From the NCBI GenBank assembly GCA_016703745.1, contig JADJBK010000006.1:434001-498000 (forward strand): a stretch of 64,000 bases of DNA. Direction: 5' to 3'. The notes under the pieces were generated by a model. That model saw nothing but the letters and a program-made list of their open reading frames with translations. It was not told where the DNA came from and did no database searches. The DNA comes from Nitrosomonas sp. (GTDB lineage Bacteria > Pseudomonadota > Gammaproteobacteria > Burkholderiales > Nitrosomonadaceae). The position numbers and the translations under genes were made by a program. Below are positions 27,615 to 37,420 of the stretch, piece by piece. How positions within the stretch are numbered: the stretch's first letter is position 1; each line of letters opens with the position of its first letter.

Positions 27615-29060
27615 ATGGATTTTCAATCACCTGATCTTGCATCTGCAAATTCAGAAATTTTCCTGCTAGTAATGATTTGTATCGTGATGCTTGCTGATTT
27701 ATTTGCAGGTTCAAAAAATCGGTATCTGGTATTTGTTTTATCACTTGCAGCACTGGCAGGAAGCGCGCTGCTAACATTCATGGACTTTTCGGTATCGCCG
27801 GTTCTTACCTTATCGGGTATGTTTATTGACGATATTCTGTCGGACACCCTTAAGTTAATGATCTATCCGACTGTCACATTGGTATTGATCTACTCACGTA
27901 CTTATCTTGATGCACGAGGTTTGATGCGAGGTGAATTTTTCAGTCTCGCGCTATTTGCGACATTAGGAATGATGGTAATGGTATCAGCCGCTCATCTTAT
28001 TACGCTTTATCTTGGGCTGGAGCTGCTGTCATTATCGTTATATGCAATGGTTTCCCTGCAACGAGATTCCGTTATCGCAACGGAGGCAGCTATAAAATTT
28101 TTTGTATTGGGCTCACTTGCTTCTGGATTTCTCCTATACGGAATGTCGATGCTATATGGGGCTACAGGTAGTTTACATACCGCTGAAATAGCTAGTGTTA
28201 TTCGATCAGATGTTTCTGATCATACTGTTCTGGTAGTGGGACTGGTATTTATCGTTGCAGGACTTAGTTTCAAGTTAAGTGCGGTACCTTTCCATATGTG
28301 GGCGCCGGATGTTTATCAGGGAGCGCCAACGGCGGTTACACTTTTTATTGGTTCAGCTCCTAAACTTGCTGCATTTGGATTTATTATGCGACTGCTTGTG
28401 GAAGGACTGGGTGATATGGTTGCAGACTGGCAAGGTATGCTGGTATTGCTGGCTGTAGCATCAATGGCAGTGGGTAATATTGCTGCTATTGCACAAACTA
28501 ATATTAAGCGCATGCTGGCTTACTCAACCATTTCCCATATGGGTTTCGTATTACTTGGTTTTGTGGCTGCGGGTACGGATGGCTACAGCGCTTCGTTATT
28601 TTATGTTATTGCTTACGTACTAACGACACTCGGAGCTTTCGGCACCGTTATGTTGCTGTCCAGAGAAGGATTTGAGGCTGATGCACTTAGTGATTTCAAA
28701 GGGTTAAATCAGCGTAATCCCTGGCTTGCGCTGATTATGATGTTTGTAATGCTGTCCATGGCAGGAATTCCACCAATGATTGGTTTCTACGCGAAGCTGT
28801 CTGTATTGCAGGCTGCGCTAGCAGCAGGGTATCTGTGGATCGTAGTCGTGGCAGTAATGCTGTCATTGATTGGAGCATTCTACTATTTGAGAATCATCAA
28901 GTTTATGTATTTTGATGAAGCTGACATTACGCATCCCATTAAGTCTGCACCAGAAATACGATTGATGATCAGTATGAACGGTTTGGCGATTATTTTGCTC
29001 GGTATATTTCCACAAATGCTAATGAATCTTAGTCTGGGTGCGGTATTATCAGGGCAGTAA
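27615..29060 (+). CDS. nuoN: NADH-quinone oxidoreductase subunit N
   Basis: The third antiporter-like subunit, 481 residues. It shows LYLGLELLSLSLYAMVSLQR (key Glu), KLSAVPFHMWAPDVYQGAPT (key Lys) and YSTISHMGFVLLGF. It is the last gene of the nuo operon, and a leftward gene lies only 34 bp beyond it. No strong terminator hairpin is visible in that gap. Confidence 0.98.
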   Translation: MDFQSPDLASANSEIFLLVMICIVMLADLFAGSKNRYLVFVLSLAALAGSALLTFMDFSVSPVLTLSGMFIDDILSDTLKLMIYPTVTLVLIYSRTYLDARGLMRGEFFSLALFATLGMMVMVSAAHLITLYLGLELLSLSLYAMVSLQRDSVIATEAAIKFFVLGSLASGFLLYGMSMLYGATGSLHTAEIASVIRSDVSDHTVLVVGLVFIVAGLSFKLSAVPFHMWAPDVYQGAPTAVTLFIGSAPKLAAFGFIMRLLVEGLGDMVADWQGMLVLLAVASMAVGNIAAIAQTNIKRMLAYSTISHMGFVLLGFVAAGTDGYSASLFYVIAYVLTTLGAFGTVMLLSREGFEADALSDFKGLNQRNPWLALIMMFVMLSMAGIPPMIGFYAKLSVLQAALAAGYLWIVVVAVMLSLIGAFYYLRIIKFMYFDEADITHPIKSAPEIRLMISMNGLAIILLGIFPQMLMNLSLGAVLSGQ

Positions 29061-29094
29061 CCCAGAATCTTCAAGGAAGACTATTATTGGATTA

Positions 29095-30198
29095 TTATGG
29101 CTCTTGATAGTGAATGTTGTAGATCACTCCTGCGATATCATCAGATACCAGCATGCTGCCGTCTGGCATAAACAGTATATCGACTGGTCGACCCCAGGTT
29201 TCATTGCTACCCAGCCAGCCACTGGCAAAAATTTGTTTATTGACTACCCGACTATTCTTGATCTGTATTGATTCAATTTGATAACCTACTTTTTCACGCC
29301 GGTTCCAGGAACCAGACTGGGTTATAAAAATTTGCTGATGATACTGCTCTGGAAACAGGCTGCCGGTATAGAACTTTATAGCCATGGGTGCGGTGTGTGG
29401 ATTCATATCGAGAACAGGTGCAGTAAACTTTTCACAACCATGTTTTGCGCCAAATTTGGGATCAAGTATAGCGCTGCCATGGCAGTAGGGGAAACCAAAG
29501 TGCATACCTTTCTGGGAAGCATGATTGAGTTCATCAGGAGGGAGATTGTCTCCCATCCAGTTGCGACTGATATCTGTAAACCATAATGTTTTATGAGCAG
29601 GGTGCCAATCAAAACCCGCTGAATGTCGCACACCATAGGCGAATATTTCCAGATTGCTTCCATCGGGTTGCATGCTGGCTATCAGCGCAGTCTGGTCAGG
29701 GTCGACTTCACATATATTGCAGGGTGCGATAACAGACAGATAAAGTCTGTTATCAGGGCTTGCAGCGAGATATCCAGGATTTTGGTCATTATTGGTCAGT
29801 AATCTGACCGGGATTACCTCTGGGGTAACCGGATTTTCCAGGCTTTGTTCGATATTGTTAAAACGTAGAATGTGATTGGGTGTCGATACATAAAGTGCGC
29901 CATTTAAAAATGCCACACCAGTTGGTTCTTTTAATCTGTTGGCAATAATCCGGACTTGCCGCTCACCATTATTTTGCGTAATAGCGTAAATATTTCCTGC
30001 TGATCTGGAACCAACGAAAACAGTCCCCTTGTCACCCAATGTCATGGAGCGTGCGTCTGGTACTATTGCCCAGATACCGATTGTAAAACCGGGGGGTAAT
30101 TTGATTTTTTCGAGTGGCAACGGAGAGGTTTGCGCCTGAATCTGGAATGTGACTGTTTGTATAACAAATAAGAAAAGAAACTGCCATTGAGATTTCAT
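29095..30198 (-). CDS. Sorbosone dehydrogenase-like exported propeller
   Basis: I start at the ATG at 30198, which gives a signal peptide (MKSQWQFLFLFVIQTVTF, cleavage after QIQA); an upstream ATG at 30261 would bury it. The mature protein of about 340 residues matches the GSDH/L-sorbosone dehydrogenase family: LPPGFTIGIWAIVPDARSM, GTVFVGSRSAGNIYAI, RHSAGFDWHPAHKTLWFTD, PDELNHASQKGMHFGFP and a closing DGSMLVSDDIAGVIY. Members are six-bladed beta-propellers, some using PQQ to oxidise sugars in the periplasm. Whether this one binds PQQ cannot be seen. Confidence 0.8.
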   Translation of the reverse strand: MKSQWQFLFLFVIQTVTFQIQAQTSPLPLEKIKLPPGFTIGIWAIVPDARSMTLGDKGTVFVGSRSAGNIYAITQNNGERQVRIIANRLKEPTGVAFLNGALYVSTPNHILRFNNIEQSLENPVTPEVIPVRLLTNNDQNPGYLAASPDNRLYLSVIAPCNICEVDPDQTALIASMQPDGSNLEIFAYGVRHSAGFDWHPAHKTLWFTDISRNWMGDNLPPDELNHASQKGMHFGFPYCHGSAILDPKFGAKHGCEKFTAPVLDMNPHTAPMAIKFYTGSLFPEQYHQQIFITQSGSWNRREKVGYQIESIQIKNSRVVNKQIFASGWLGSNETWGRPVDILFMPDGSMLVSDDIAGVIYNIHYQEP

Positions 30199-30397
30199 GA
30201 GGTGGTCGGTAGTTGTCGATAAATAATTCGATATAGCCTGGAAGGGGCGCAGATAAAGCACTATAAGTAATTCACCAGTAAGTAACGATACCAGATTTCT
30301 GGTTTAAAGAAGGCTGGATTAAACCAATCATAAATTATGGACAAAAGCTTGTTTTATCGGATTGCGCCAGAGCCATTTTCTATCGAGTGGAAGACTG

Positions 30398-31105
30398 CTA
30401 TTGCTGTCTGGGAATTAGGGCCATTATTCGTAACCATTGATAAAGCAGGGAGCGTGTAACCGGTCGCTGCTGCTGCAACGAGTATTGATCAAGGCTATTT
30501 ATAAGATCAATCAGTGATGACAGGTTGCGCGGTGCAATTTTTAGCAGGGACTCGCAAACTTCTTGTGATAATGTAAATCCACGTCGAGTGGCATGGTGCT
30601 GCATGGCTTCGATTTTCTGAGTATCCGTCAGAGTGTGCACTTGGTAAACCAGCCCCCATCCCAGGCGAGTGGAGAGGTCTTTTCGTAAACTTAGTTGTGC
30701 CGGTGGCTGAGTTCCACTGGCCAGAAACAACCCTGTTCTATTTTCTCGTATCTGGTTGTAAAGATTAAACAAGCGGATCTGATTAGTATTGTCGAGCTGT
30801 TCAACCTCTTCGACCATCACTCGATTTGTGTCCGGCTCAAAATCAGCTCTGACAGCTTGCCTGCAATCTATAAAACGAACAGGTAACTGCCTGTCTGTTA
30901 ATGCCTGTGCCGTTGCCTGCAGGAGGTGGCTTTTGCCACAGCCGCTTTCACCCCATAAATAGATAAAACGTTCTCCCCTCTGTTCATCCAGTACGCCAGC
31001 CAGATTTTTCAGGGCGTGTATCAGTTCCTGATTAAAACCAACTACAAAATTCTCGAAAGTTGGCGGGCTAACCCGCACAACTTCCAGCAGCAATTGTTGC
31101 ATCAA
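30398..31105 (-). CDS. hda: DnaA regulatory inactivator Hda
   Basis: A 235-residue AAA+ protein homologous to the DnaA ATPase domain but without the DNA-binding domain IV. The N-terminal QLLLEV sits where Hda proteins carry a clamp-binding motif. The Walker A segment is YLWGESGCGKSHLLQA (about residues 49-64), and a degenerate Walker B follows (VMVEEVEQLDN). Hda with the beta clamp stimulates ATP hydrolysis by DnaA and so limits re-initiation. The length is normal. It lies downstream of a small lipoprotein gene. Confidence 0.9.
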   Translation of the reverse strand: MMQQLLLEVVRVSPPTFENFVVGFNQELIHALKNLAGVLDEQRGERFIYLWGESGCGKSHLLQATAQALTDRQLPVRFIDCRQAVRADFEPDTNRVMVEEVEQLDNTNQIRLFNLYNQIRENRTGLFLASGTQPPAQLSLRKDLSTRLGWGLVYQVHTLTDTQKIEAMQHHATRRGFTLSQEVCESLLKIAPRNLSSLIDLINSLDQYSLQQQRPVTRSLLYQWLRIMALIPRQQ

Positions 31106-31133
31106 TGATAACGAGAAATAGCAATCCTCAATT

Positions 31134-31331
31134 TTACTTATTTAGTGCCTCACAGCCATCAATAAATACCTGGCGTTCTGACTCTGTTTCGCTGGAGAAA
31201 GCACTCAGCGCTGCTTCCATTCCTCTGCCTGAACAATTTACCGCATTGATTTCAGGAAGTCCTCCTCCGCCACAACTAGCAAGAGCTGCGCCCAGAAATA
31301 TTGCCGTAATAATGCCGCGTCCGATTTTCAT
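31134..31331 (-). CDS. Small putative lipoprotein
   Basis: A 65-residue protein. I choose the ATG at 31331, preceded by AGGAG seven bases upstream. The signal segment MKIGRGIITAIFLGAALASC ends in a lipobox (LASC, Cys at residue 20), then a glycine run GGGG. The mature part of about 45 residues has two more Cys (VNCSG and DGCEALNK) that may form a disulfide. I recognise no family. It would be anchored in the inner or outer membrane. It lies between hda and the GumC-like gene. Confidence 0.65.
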   Translation of the reverse strand: MKIGRGIITAIFLGAALASCGGGGLPEINAVNCSGRGMEAALSAFSSETESERQVFIDGCEALNK

Positions 31332-31516
31332 TAAAATCTCCTGTTGATATATTGACTCATGCCAAGTTGAAATAGCTATCCGATTGATTGGCACCTGAAC
31401 TCACCTGTCGCATCAATCTGACTTGGTAATTTTACCTGAATCCGCTCAGCAGACTTCTGTAGATTGTCATGCCAATAAACAAAATAGACGAATCGCTCAG
31501 TGTGGAATCGGTCGTG

Positions 31517-33505
31517 TTATAGCGTGTATTGGGGGGGAGTTACTTCCATTATCGGGTATATCAGGTTAATTGCTGCAAGTGATTGTTTTTCCCCCATTGG
31601 CGCATAGGCACCATAAGCAGAGAGTTCGGCAGGAGGAATATAGCCCATTACTGATTCCAGTTCGCTCAGGCGAACACCTTGTCTGACCAGATAAAGAATG
31701 TAAGTTTGGCGTAATTTTTCAGCAAGATTGATGGGGGAGACTCCGGCATCGATTTGCAGGCAATCCAGCAATGCCTGTAATTCTGTAACATTCAGGTTTT
31801 CACCGGCTGGATCGGTCAGGCTATGTCCATGCGCGATATATAGACGCTTTAAAGCGGGATGCAGCGGTACTTTTCTGGATGAATCACCCTGAATGGTCAA
31901 ATAGTTTTGTTCAAGGTCGAAACTACCTGTATGTAGTCTGGTAATTTCGTTGAGGCTTAAGCCACTGAGCAGCAGCGACAGCAACTGCTTCTCCCTGACA
32001 TTTGCTGCACGAAACAACTTGCTGATATGGTCATCGGGTAGTGCAGCAACCATCGGTTGCTTTGTGATGGCCTGTGCTACAGATGCTTTTCCAAGCATAT
32101 CTTGTGGCGCGCGCAGCGCATCAAGGATGGTGTGAGGCAGATTTTTCTGATCATGCATGTGCACATCAGATAAATGAATAGCAATTCTTTCCTGCTCCTC
32201 GCGTGTCAGAAATCTGACAAACCATACGGCAGCCAACCCAAGTAATAACGAGACCACCAGAGCGATCAGCGCATCACGCTGATAATCCGGCCTGATCGGT
32301 GCGACAGGAAGAAAAGCGCGTTCAATAACATCTACATAAGGATATTTTCCTGTGTGCCGGGTTTCGATCTGCACTAATCGATCTTGTGTGTCCCGGTAAA
32401 GCTGTTCCAGCGCTTCCAGATCACTTTTTAGAGCATCGTGCTCGGTAAAGCGAGAAGTAAATTCTGCCGCCTTTTGGCGATGAGTCTTCAGTTGTTGTTG
32501 AATGACGCTTGCAGTTTGTCGGGCAGCTGCATAGTCCTGTTGGGCATCTGTCAGAACGGTCACTTGTCCTTTCTGGCGCATATTAAGGATTTCTTTCTCC
32601 AGTGCTGCCAGTTTTTCTGGAATGACTTTGAGTGATGGCGTTAACGCCATAAATTCTCTGGTGTATTGCCTGTCAAGTTCTTCAAGTTCCTCGCGTAATT
32701 CCTGTGCCCGTTTTTCCAGTGCGCTCAATGTTTGTGATTCATTTTGAGGAACAACGAGTTCTCCACGCTTGATTGCTTTGCGAATGGCATCCAGTTTGGA
32801 TTTGGCTTTCACTTCTTCTTCACTGGCGGCATTAAGTGCATCATTAAGGCCCTTGAGTCTGGCCAGCGCTTCATTTTCTTCTCGCCCTGTCGAAACAATC
32901 GCATACTGCTGCCTGAATAACTCCAATTCCAGTCGTTTTTGCTCAATTTTTTCATTTAGACTGGTCAATTCCTCCTGAACAGCTTGCATCGTTGCCTCGG
33001 TAGAACTGGCGACTTCGTCTGCGCGAGCAGTAAGATAAACATCGATCCAGGCATTAATTAATGCAGGTAGCAATACAGGGTTTGTTCCTTCAGCAATCAT
33101 TTCAACCAGATTGGTATCAGCCACCGGACGCACATTGAGCATGGCTCGAATCGTTGCGGGAGCTAAATCAATCGGATGTTCACTGTTCATGTCCTGTAAC
33201 TTGCGTGCCGTGCCGACTAACAGCTCGGAGCCGAGCAATACCTGTTGCTGGATAGCAACGTGCTGGATGTCTGCCTCCCGACTAATTTGATCAATCGCTG
33301 TCCTTGGTACAGTTAACAGCGTGGCATAGCTTTGGTAAATTGCAGATCGTGAAAAAACATAACTCTGCGAGATCACAAGTACAACCAGGAAAGTAACCAG
33401 AAAAATTGTCAATCTGTTGGGTCCAAATCTATTCAGAAATTTCAGCATAGACTGATCTCCTTTCCCGTCAATTGCGTAATTTTGATCCGTGTCATTCATT
33501 GTCAC
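31517..33505 (-). CDS. GumC/Wzz-like protein with recombinase-like C-domain
   Basis: A 662-residue inner-membrane protein. Residues about 32-50 and 411-434 are membrane helices, with a long coiled-coil periplasmic part between them (about 160-400) and the proline-rich VAPIRPDYQ just before the second helix: the layout of polysaccharide co-polymerases that set glycan chain length. The cytoplasmic tail (435-662) is not a tyrosine kinase. From about 493 it follows the order of a tyrosine-recombinase catalytic domain: SGLSLNEITRLHTGSFDLEQ, a hairpin ending RKVPLHPAL, EKLRQTYILYLVRQGV, ELESVMGYIPP and a final YGAYAP. Most catalytic positions are changed. The start is GTG at 33505 or ATG at 33499. 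It follows ppc by 19 bp. Confidence 0.8.
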   Translation of the reverse strand: MTMNDTDQNYAIDGKGDQSMLKFLNRFGPNRLTIFLVTFLVVLVISQSYVFSRSAIYQSYATLLTVPRTAIDQISREADIQHVAIQQQVLLGSELLVGTARKLQDMNSEHPIDLAPATIRAMLNVRPVADTNLVEMIAEGTNPVLLPALINAWIDVYLTARADEVASSTEATMQAVQEELTSLNEKIEQKRLELELFRQQYAIVSTGREENEALARLKGLNDALNAASEEEVKAKSKLDAIRKAIKRGELVVPQNESQTLSALEKRAQELREELEELDRQYTREFMALTPSLKVIPEKLAALEKEILNMRQKGQVTVLTDAQQDYAAARQTASVIQQQLKTHRQKAAEFTSRFTEHDALKSDLEALEQLYRDTQDRLVQIETRHTGKYPYVDVIERAFLPVAPIRPDYQRDALIALVVSLLLGLAAVWFVRFLTREEQERIAIHLSDVHMHDQKNLPHTILDALRAPQDMLGKASVAQAITKQPMVAALPDDHISKLFRAANVREKQLLSLLLSGLSLNEITRLHTGSFDLEQNYLTIQGDSSRKVPLHPALKRLYIAHGHSLTDPAGENLNVTELQALLDCLQIDAGVSPINLAEKLRQTYILYLVRQGVRLSELESVMGYIPPAELSAYGAYAPMGEKQSLAAINLIYPIMEVTPPQYTL

Positions 33506-33524
33506 TCATCTAATTATGCTTCCG

Positions 33525-36335
33525 TTATCCGCTATTTCTAAGTCCGGTAGCAACACCGTTGATTGTTAAATGAATCGCGCGGCGAACCGAATCATCGTCA
33601 TCTCCGGAACGATAGCGGCGTAACAGTTCGATCTGCAAATGATTAAGCGGATCGATATAGGGGGTCCGAATACGAATGCTGCGTGCCAGTGTTGGGTTTT
33701 CCTGCAGTAATTCAGTGTGGCCGGTGATTGCAAACAGCCACTTGATAGATAACTTCCATTCTGCTTCGATACGGGAAAATATTTGTTGACGCACGTCCCT
33801 ATCCGTAACCAGTTCCGCATAACGTGAAGAAATTCCCAGATCACTTTTTGCCAGTACCATATCCATATTGGAAAGCAGTGCTTGCATGAATGGCCAGTTT
33901 TGATGCATTTCCTGCAGCAGGGGCAGAGCTTTTTCTTGTCCGGTTTCTTGAATAAATTTTTCTATGGCGGAGCCAAATCCAAACCATCCTGGAATGACTG
34001 TGCGGTTAAGACTCCAACTGAATACCCAGGGTATGGCTCGTAAATCCTCGATCGCATCGGACGGTTTGCGGGAAGTGGGGCGGCTGCCTATGTGCAGTCC
34101 GGCGATTTCACGAATGGGAGTTGATTCCTGAAAATATTGCTTGAAGCCTGGAGTTTCATATACCAGATTGCGATAGGCGGCAAGCGCGTAATTCGACAGC
34201 AGCTCAAATGCTTCATGGAAGCGTGACATCTGCAACTGGTCAGTTTGCTGATTTAACAGAGTAGATTCAATGGTTGCCGCTACAAGTGTTTCCAGATTGC
34301 GCCGACCAATTTCAGGGTCGGTATATTTACTGGCGATTACTTCTCCCTGCTCGGTTAATCGGATTTGACCATTCACGCTACCAGGAGGCTGTGCCAGAAT
34401 GCCCTGATAGCTCGGTCCACCACCGCGTCCAACCGTACCACCACGACCATGAAACAGGCGCAGGCGAATACCATGCTGATTAAAAATCCGAGTAAGTTCT
34501 ATTTCCGCCTTATAAATTTCCCAGTTGGATGTTACAAATCCACCATCTTTGTTGCTGTCAGAATAACCCAGCATTACTTCCTGTACATTTCCGCGAGACT
34601 GAAGCATTTTGCGATAATCAGGCAGCGAGAATAGTTCTTCCATGATGGAGGTGCAACCACGTAAATCACCAATCGTCTCAAAAAGCGGAATAATATTCAG
34701 GCTCAACTGTGGATGTGTGCCACTGTGCAGCAAACCGGTTTCTTTCAGTAATAATGCGACCTCCAATATGTTTAGGGCACTGGTGGTCATGGAAATGATA
34801 TAGTTTGGCAAGGCGGCGTGACCAAAGCGGTGCTGGATCTCAGCTGCCATGCGCAGAATGCGCAGTTCACTTTGGGTGTTATCAGAATAATGAATATAAG
34901 GTGAAATCAGCGGACGAGTGCTATTAATCTGTGCAAGCAGCCACTGAAGGCGTTCTTGATGGGAAAGTGCCAAGTAATTCAGTTCGCTTCGTGATTCCTT
35001 ATCCAGGCAGCAATCATGGAGTTCTGCAACGACTCCTTCATGTACTTTACTGTGTTGACGCATATCCATCGGAGCGAGATGAAATCCAAATACATCCACC
35101 ACTCGCCGCAAATCACGCAGGGTGTCCTTAACCAGCCAGGATGAGTAATGCTGATTGAGGGAATTAATAATAATATCAATATCATGTAAAAACTCCGCGC
35201 TATCGGCATAGGGTTCAACCACACGGGACAAACGACTGCTGGTGTTAGGCAAATGGCCAAGTTTTATACTGGTGGAAATCAGACGTTCATGGATACCGAG
35301 AAATGCACGCCGGTATGGTTCATCAATTCTGCTCGCGGGTAAATCGGGCGCGATTGACACCAATCCTTCCAGTTCATTGGTAACTTTGATCAGGCGACTG
35401 GTCAGACTCATAGTTTGCCCGATCTTTGCAGTTTCACTAATATAAAAATCCAGAATCAGTGCGGAGTGACGCTCGGCTGCGTGCAGCATGATTTGATGTG
35501 TCACAAATGGATTACCATCCCGATCACCCCCAATCCAGCTGCCAATACGCATAAAAGATGCCACATTGGGGGCGGATTGACCCATATGCCTTTCCAGCAG
35601 ATCTTCGATTTTGGCGTAAATGTAGGGAATCTGGCTTAGAAAAGTATAATGATAGTAAATCAGACCGTTTTCTATCTCATCCTGTACGGTAAGCCTGACC
35701 GAACGCAGCATGCGGGTTTGCCAGAGTGTTTGAATAGCAGCACGTAAACTATTTTCGTTGTGGCGCAGTTCGTTTGGTGTAAGCTGGGTACGGTCACGCG
35801 CCTTCAGCAACAGCTGTATCTTGAGTTGATAATCAAGAATGCTGCGACGTTGTACCTCGGTCGGATGCGCAGTTAAAACCGGTGAAATCAAGGCATGGGT
35901 AAAAAAATCTTCCAATGCTTCACCAGTGATTCCCTTGGCAATAACCCTTTCCAGTGCAAGTGTCACACTGCCTGCCTGCGGCGCGGAACCCGCACGTAAA
36001 TGCGCGCGACGACGGCGATTATGATGCAGATCTTCAGCAATATTCGAAAGCAGCGAAAAATAACTGAATGCGCGAACAACTGCGATGGTTTCCCTGTGGC
36101 TTAAATGGTGGAGAATTGTGTCGAGCTCCTGCCTGGCAATCTGATCCTGGTCGCGATGAAAACGAACTGCCGTCTGGCGAATGTTTTCAACGAGGGCAAA
36201 GGTTTTTTCTCCCTCAACGTCACGTATAGTGTCGCCCAGCATACGCCCAAGCAGACGAATATCTTCCCGCAATGGATGATCTTTTTCGTTTGGCAGATTC
36301 TGTTCAGCGGTATGGGCCTGAGTAGGCATACTCAT
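33525..36335 (-). CDS. ppc: Phosphoenolpyruvate carboxylase
   Basis: A 936-residue enzyme adding bicarbonate to PEP to give oxaloacetate. Landmarks are VLTAHPTEVQRRS with the catalytic His, the IGGDRDGNPFVT motif, GYSDSNKDGGFVTSNW, and FHGRGGTVGRGGGPSYQGI with the catalytic His and glycine loop. LQ...RRYR and the terminal NSG match the usual C-terminus. AGGAG lies 10 bases before the ATG. In an autotroph it supplies C4 acids for amino-acid synthesis. The gene is divergent from hemC. Confidence 0.98.
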   Translation of the reverse strand: MSMPTQAHTAEQNLPNEKDHPLREDIRLLGRMLGDTIRDVEGEKTFALVENIRQTAVRFHRDQDQIARQELDTILHHLSHRETIAVVRAFSYFSLLSNIAEDLHHNRRRRAHLRAGSAPQAGSVTLALERVIAKGITGEALEDFFTHALISPVLTAHPTEVQRRSILDYQLKIQLLLKARDRTQLTPNELRHNENSLRAAIQTLWQTRMLRSVRLTVQDEIENGLIYYHYTFLSQIPYIYAKIEDLLERHMGQSAPNVASFMRIGSWIGGDRDGNPFVTHQIMLHAAERHSALILDFYISETAKIGQTMSLTSRLIKVTNELEGLVSIAPDLPASRIDEPYRRAFLGIHERLISTSIKLGHLPNTSSRLSRVVEPYADSAEFLHDIDIIINSLNQHYSSWLVKDTLRDLRRVVDVFGFHLAPMDMRQHSKVHEGVVAELHDCCLDKESRSELNYLALSHQERLQWLLAQINSTRPLISPYIHYSDNTQSELRILRMAAEIQHRFGHAALPNYIISMTTSALNILEVALLLKETGLLHSGTHPQLSLNIIPLFETIGDLRGCTSIMEELFSLPDYRKMLQSRGNVQEVMLGYSDSNKDGGFVTSNWEIYKAEIELTRIFNQHGIRLRLFHGRGGTVGRGGGPSYQGILAQPPGSVNGQIRLTEQGEVIASKYTDPEIGRRNLETLVAATIESTLLNQQTDQLQMSRFHEAFELLSNYALAAYRNLVYETPGFKQYFQESTPIREIAGLHIGSRPTSRKPSDAIEDLRAIPWVFSWSLNRTVIPGWFGFGSAIEKFIQETGQEKALPLLQEMHQNWPFMQALLSNMDMVLAKSDLGISSRYAELVTDRDVRQQIFSRIEAEWKLSIKWLFAITGHTELLQENPTLARSIRIRTPYIDPLNHLQIELLRRYRSGDDDDSVRRAIHLTINGVATGLRNSG

Positions 36336-36469
36336 CAGTGTAGGTCTCCTGTTAGTATGGAATTTGGGGTGTTGATCGATAATGGCGCAGGTAATGAACA
36401 GCAGCGGGCTAGCGTTCGCTGCCGGTTGGTCGTGCTAGAATTGCCGGGTTCTTTAAATTTAATGCAACT

Positions 36470-37408
36470 ATGCCCAATCCTGAAAAAATCATTATTGCCT
36501 CACGCGAAAGCCAGCTTGCCATGTGGCAAGCGCATTTCATCCGGGATCGTTTGATCCAATTATACCCGCAAACCGAAATCACCATACTTGGCATGACGAC
36601 GAAAGGAGACCAGATACTCGACACATCTCTATCAAAAATTGGTGGCAAGGGCTTATTCACTAAGGAACTCGAGCAAGCATTGGAAGATGGACGCGCTGAT
36701 ATTGCCGTACATTCGATGAAGGATATTCCTATGAATCTGCCCCCAGGATTTATATTGGCTGCGATTACGGATCGAGAAGATCCGCGTGATGCATTCGTTT
36801 CTAATAATTTCACTCGTCTGGAAGATTTGCCGGAAGGCAGTATTGTTGGCACATCCAGTCTGCGTCGAGAATCGCAAATACGGGCAAATTTTCCGCAACT
36901 TGAGGTGCGTCCATTACGTGGAAATGTACAGACTCGTCTGCGCAAGCTGGATGAAGGCGCATACAGTGCCATTATTCTGGCGGCAGCAGGGTTGATTCGA
37001 CTGGACCTGGGCTATCGTATCAGCACATTACTATCCCCGGAATCCAGTTTGCCAGCTGTAGGGCAGGGCGCACTGGGAATAGAATGCCGTGATAATCGCT
37101 CTGATCTGGTCGAATGGATGCAACCTCTGCATGACCCGGTTACCAGTGCCTGCGTAAAAGCAGAGCGTGCGATGAGTCGGGTGCTGGGCGGCAGCTGCCA
37201 GGTACCGTTGGGAGGGTATGCTGAAATTAGCGAAGATATTTTGACACTACGTGGATTCGTCGCCACGCCGAATGGGAGCAGGATTGTGGCGGATAAATCA
37301 AGTGGTAAACCGGAGGCTAGTGAGATGATAGGGCAGCAGCTTGCTGAAAACTTGAAGCGGCAGGGTGCGCAGGCGATTCTCGATTCGCTGGATCTTGATC
37401 CGAACTAA
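36470..37408 (+). CDS. hemC: Porphobilinogen deaminase
   Basis: A 312-residue hydroxymethylbilane synthase in the haem pathway. It opens with IIIASRESQLAMWQA. TKGDQILDTSLSKIGGKGLF and VHSMKDIP bind substrate, GTSSLRRESQIR is the Arg-rich loop, and LGGSCQVPLGGYA holds the Cys that carries the dipyrromethane cofactor. High haem demand for cytochromes is expected in ammonia oxidisers. It begins the hemC-hemD-hemX-hemY cluster. Confidence 0.98.
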   Translation: MPNPEKIIIASRESQLAMWQAHFIRDRLIQLYPQTEITILGMTTKGDQILDTSLSKIGGKGLFTKELEQALEDGRADIAVHSMKDIPMNLPPGFILAAITDREDPRDAFVSNNFTRLEDLPEGSIVGTSSLRRESQIRANFPQLEVRPLRGNVQTRLRKLDEGAYSAIILAAAGLIRLDLGYRISTLLSPESSLPAVGQGALGIECRDNRSDLVEWMQPLHDPVTSACVKAERAMSRVLGGSCQVPLGGYAEISEDILTLRGFVATPNGSRIVADKSSGKPEASEMIGQQLAENLKRQGAQAILDSLDLDPN

Positions 37409-37420
37409 GACAAAGAATCG

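Noticed and set aside
31517..33505. Reading the GumC/Wzz-like protein as an active integrase
   Set aside because: The catalytic Arg of box I and both His residues of box II are replaced and two membrane helices precede the domain, so recombination activity is unlikely.
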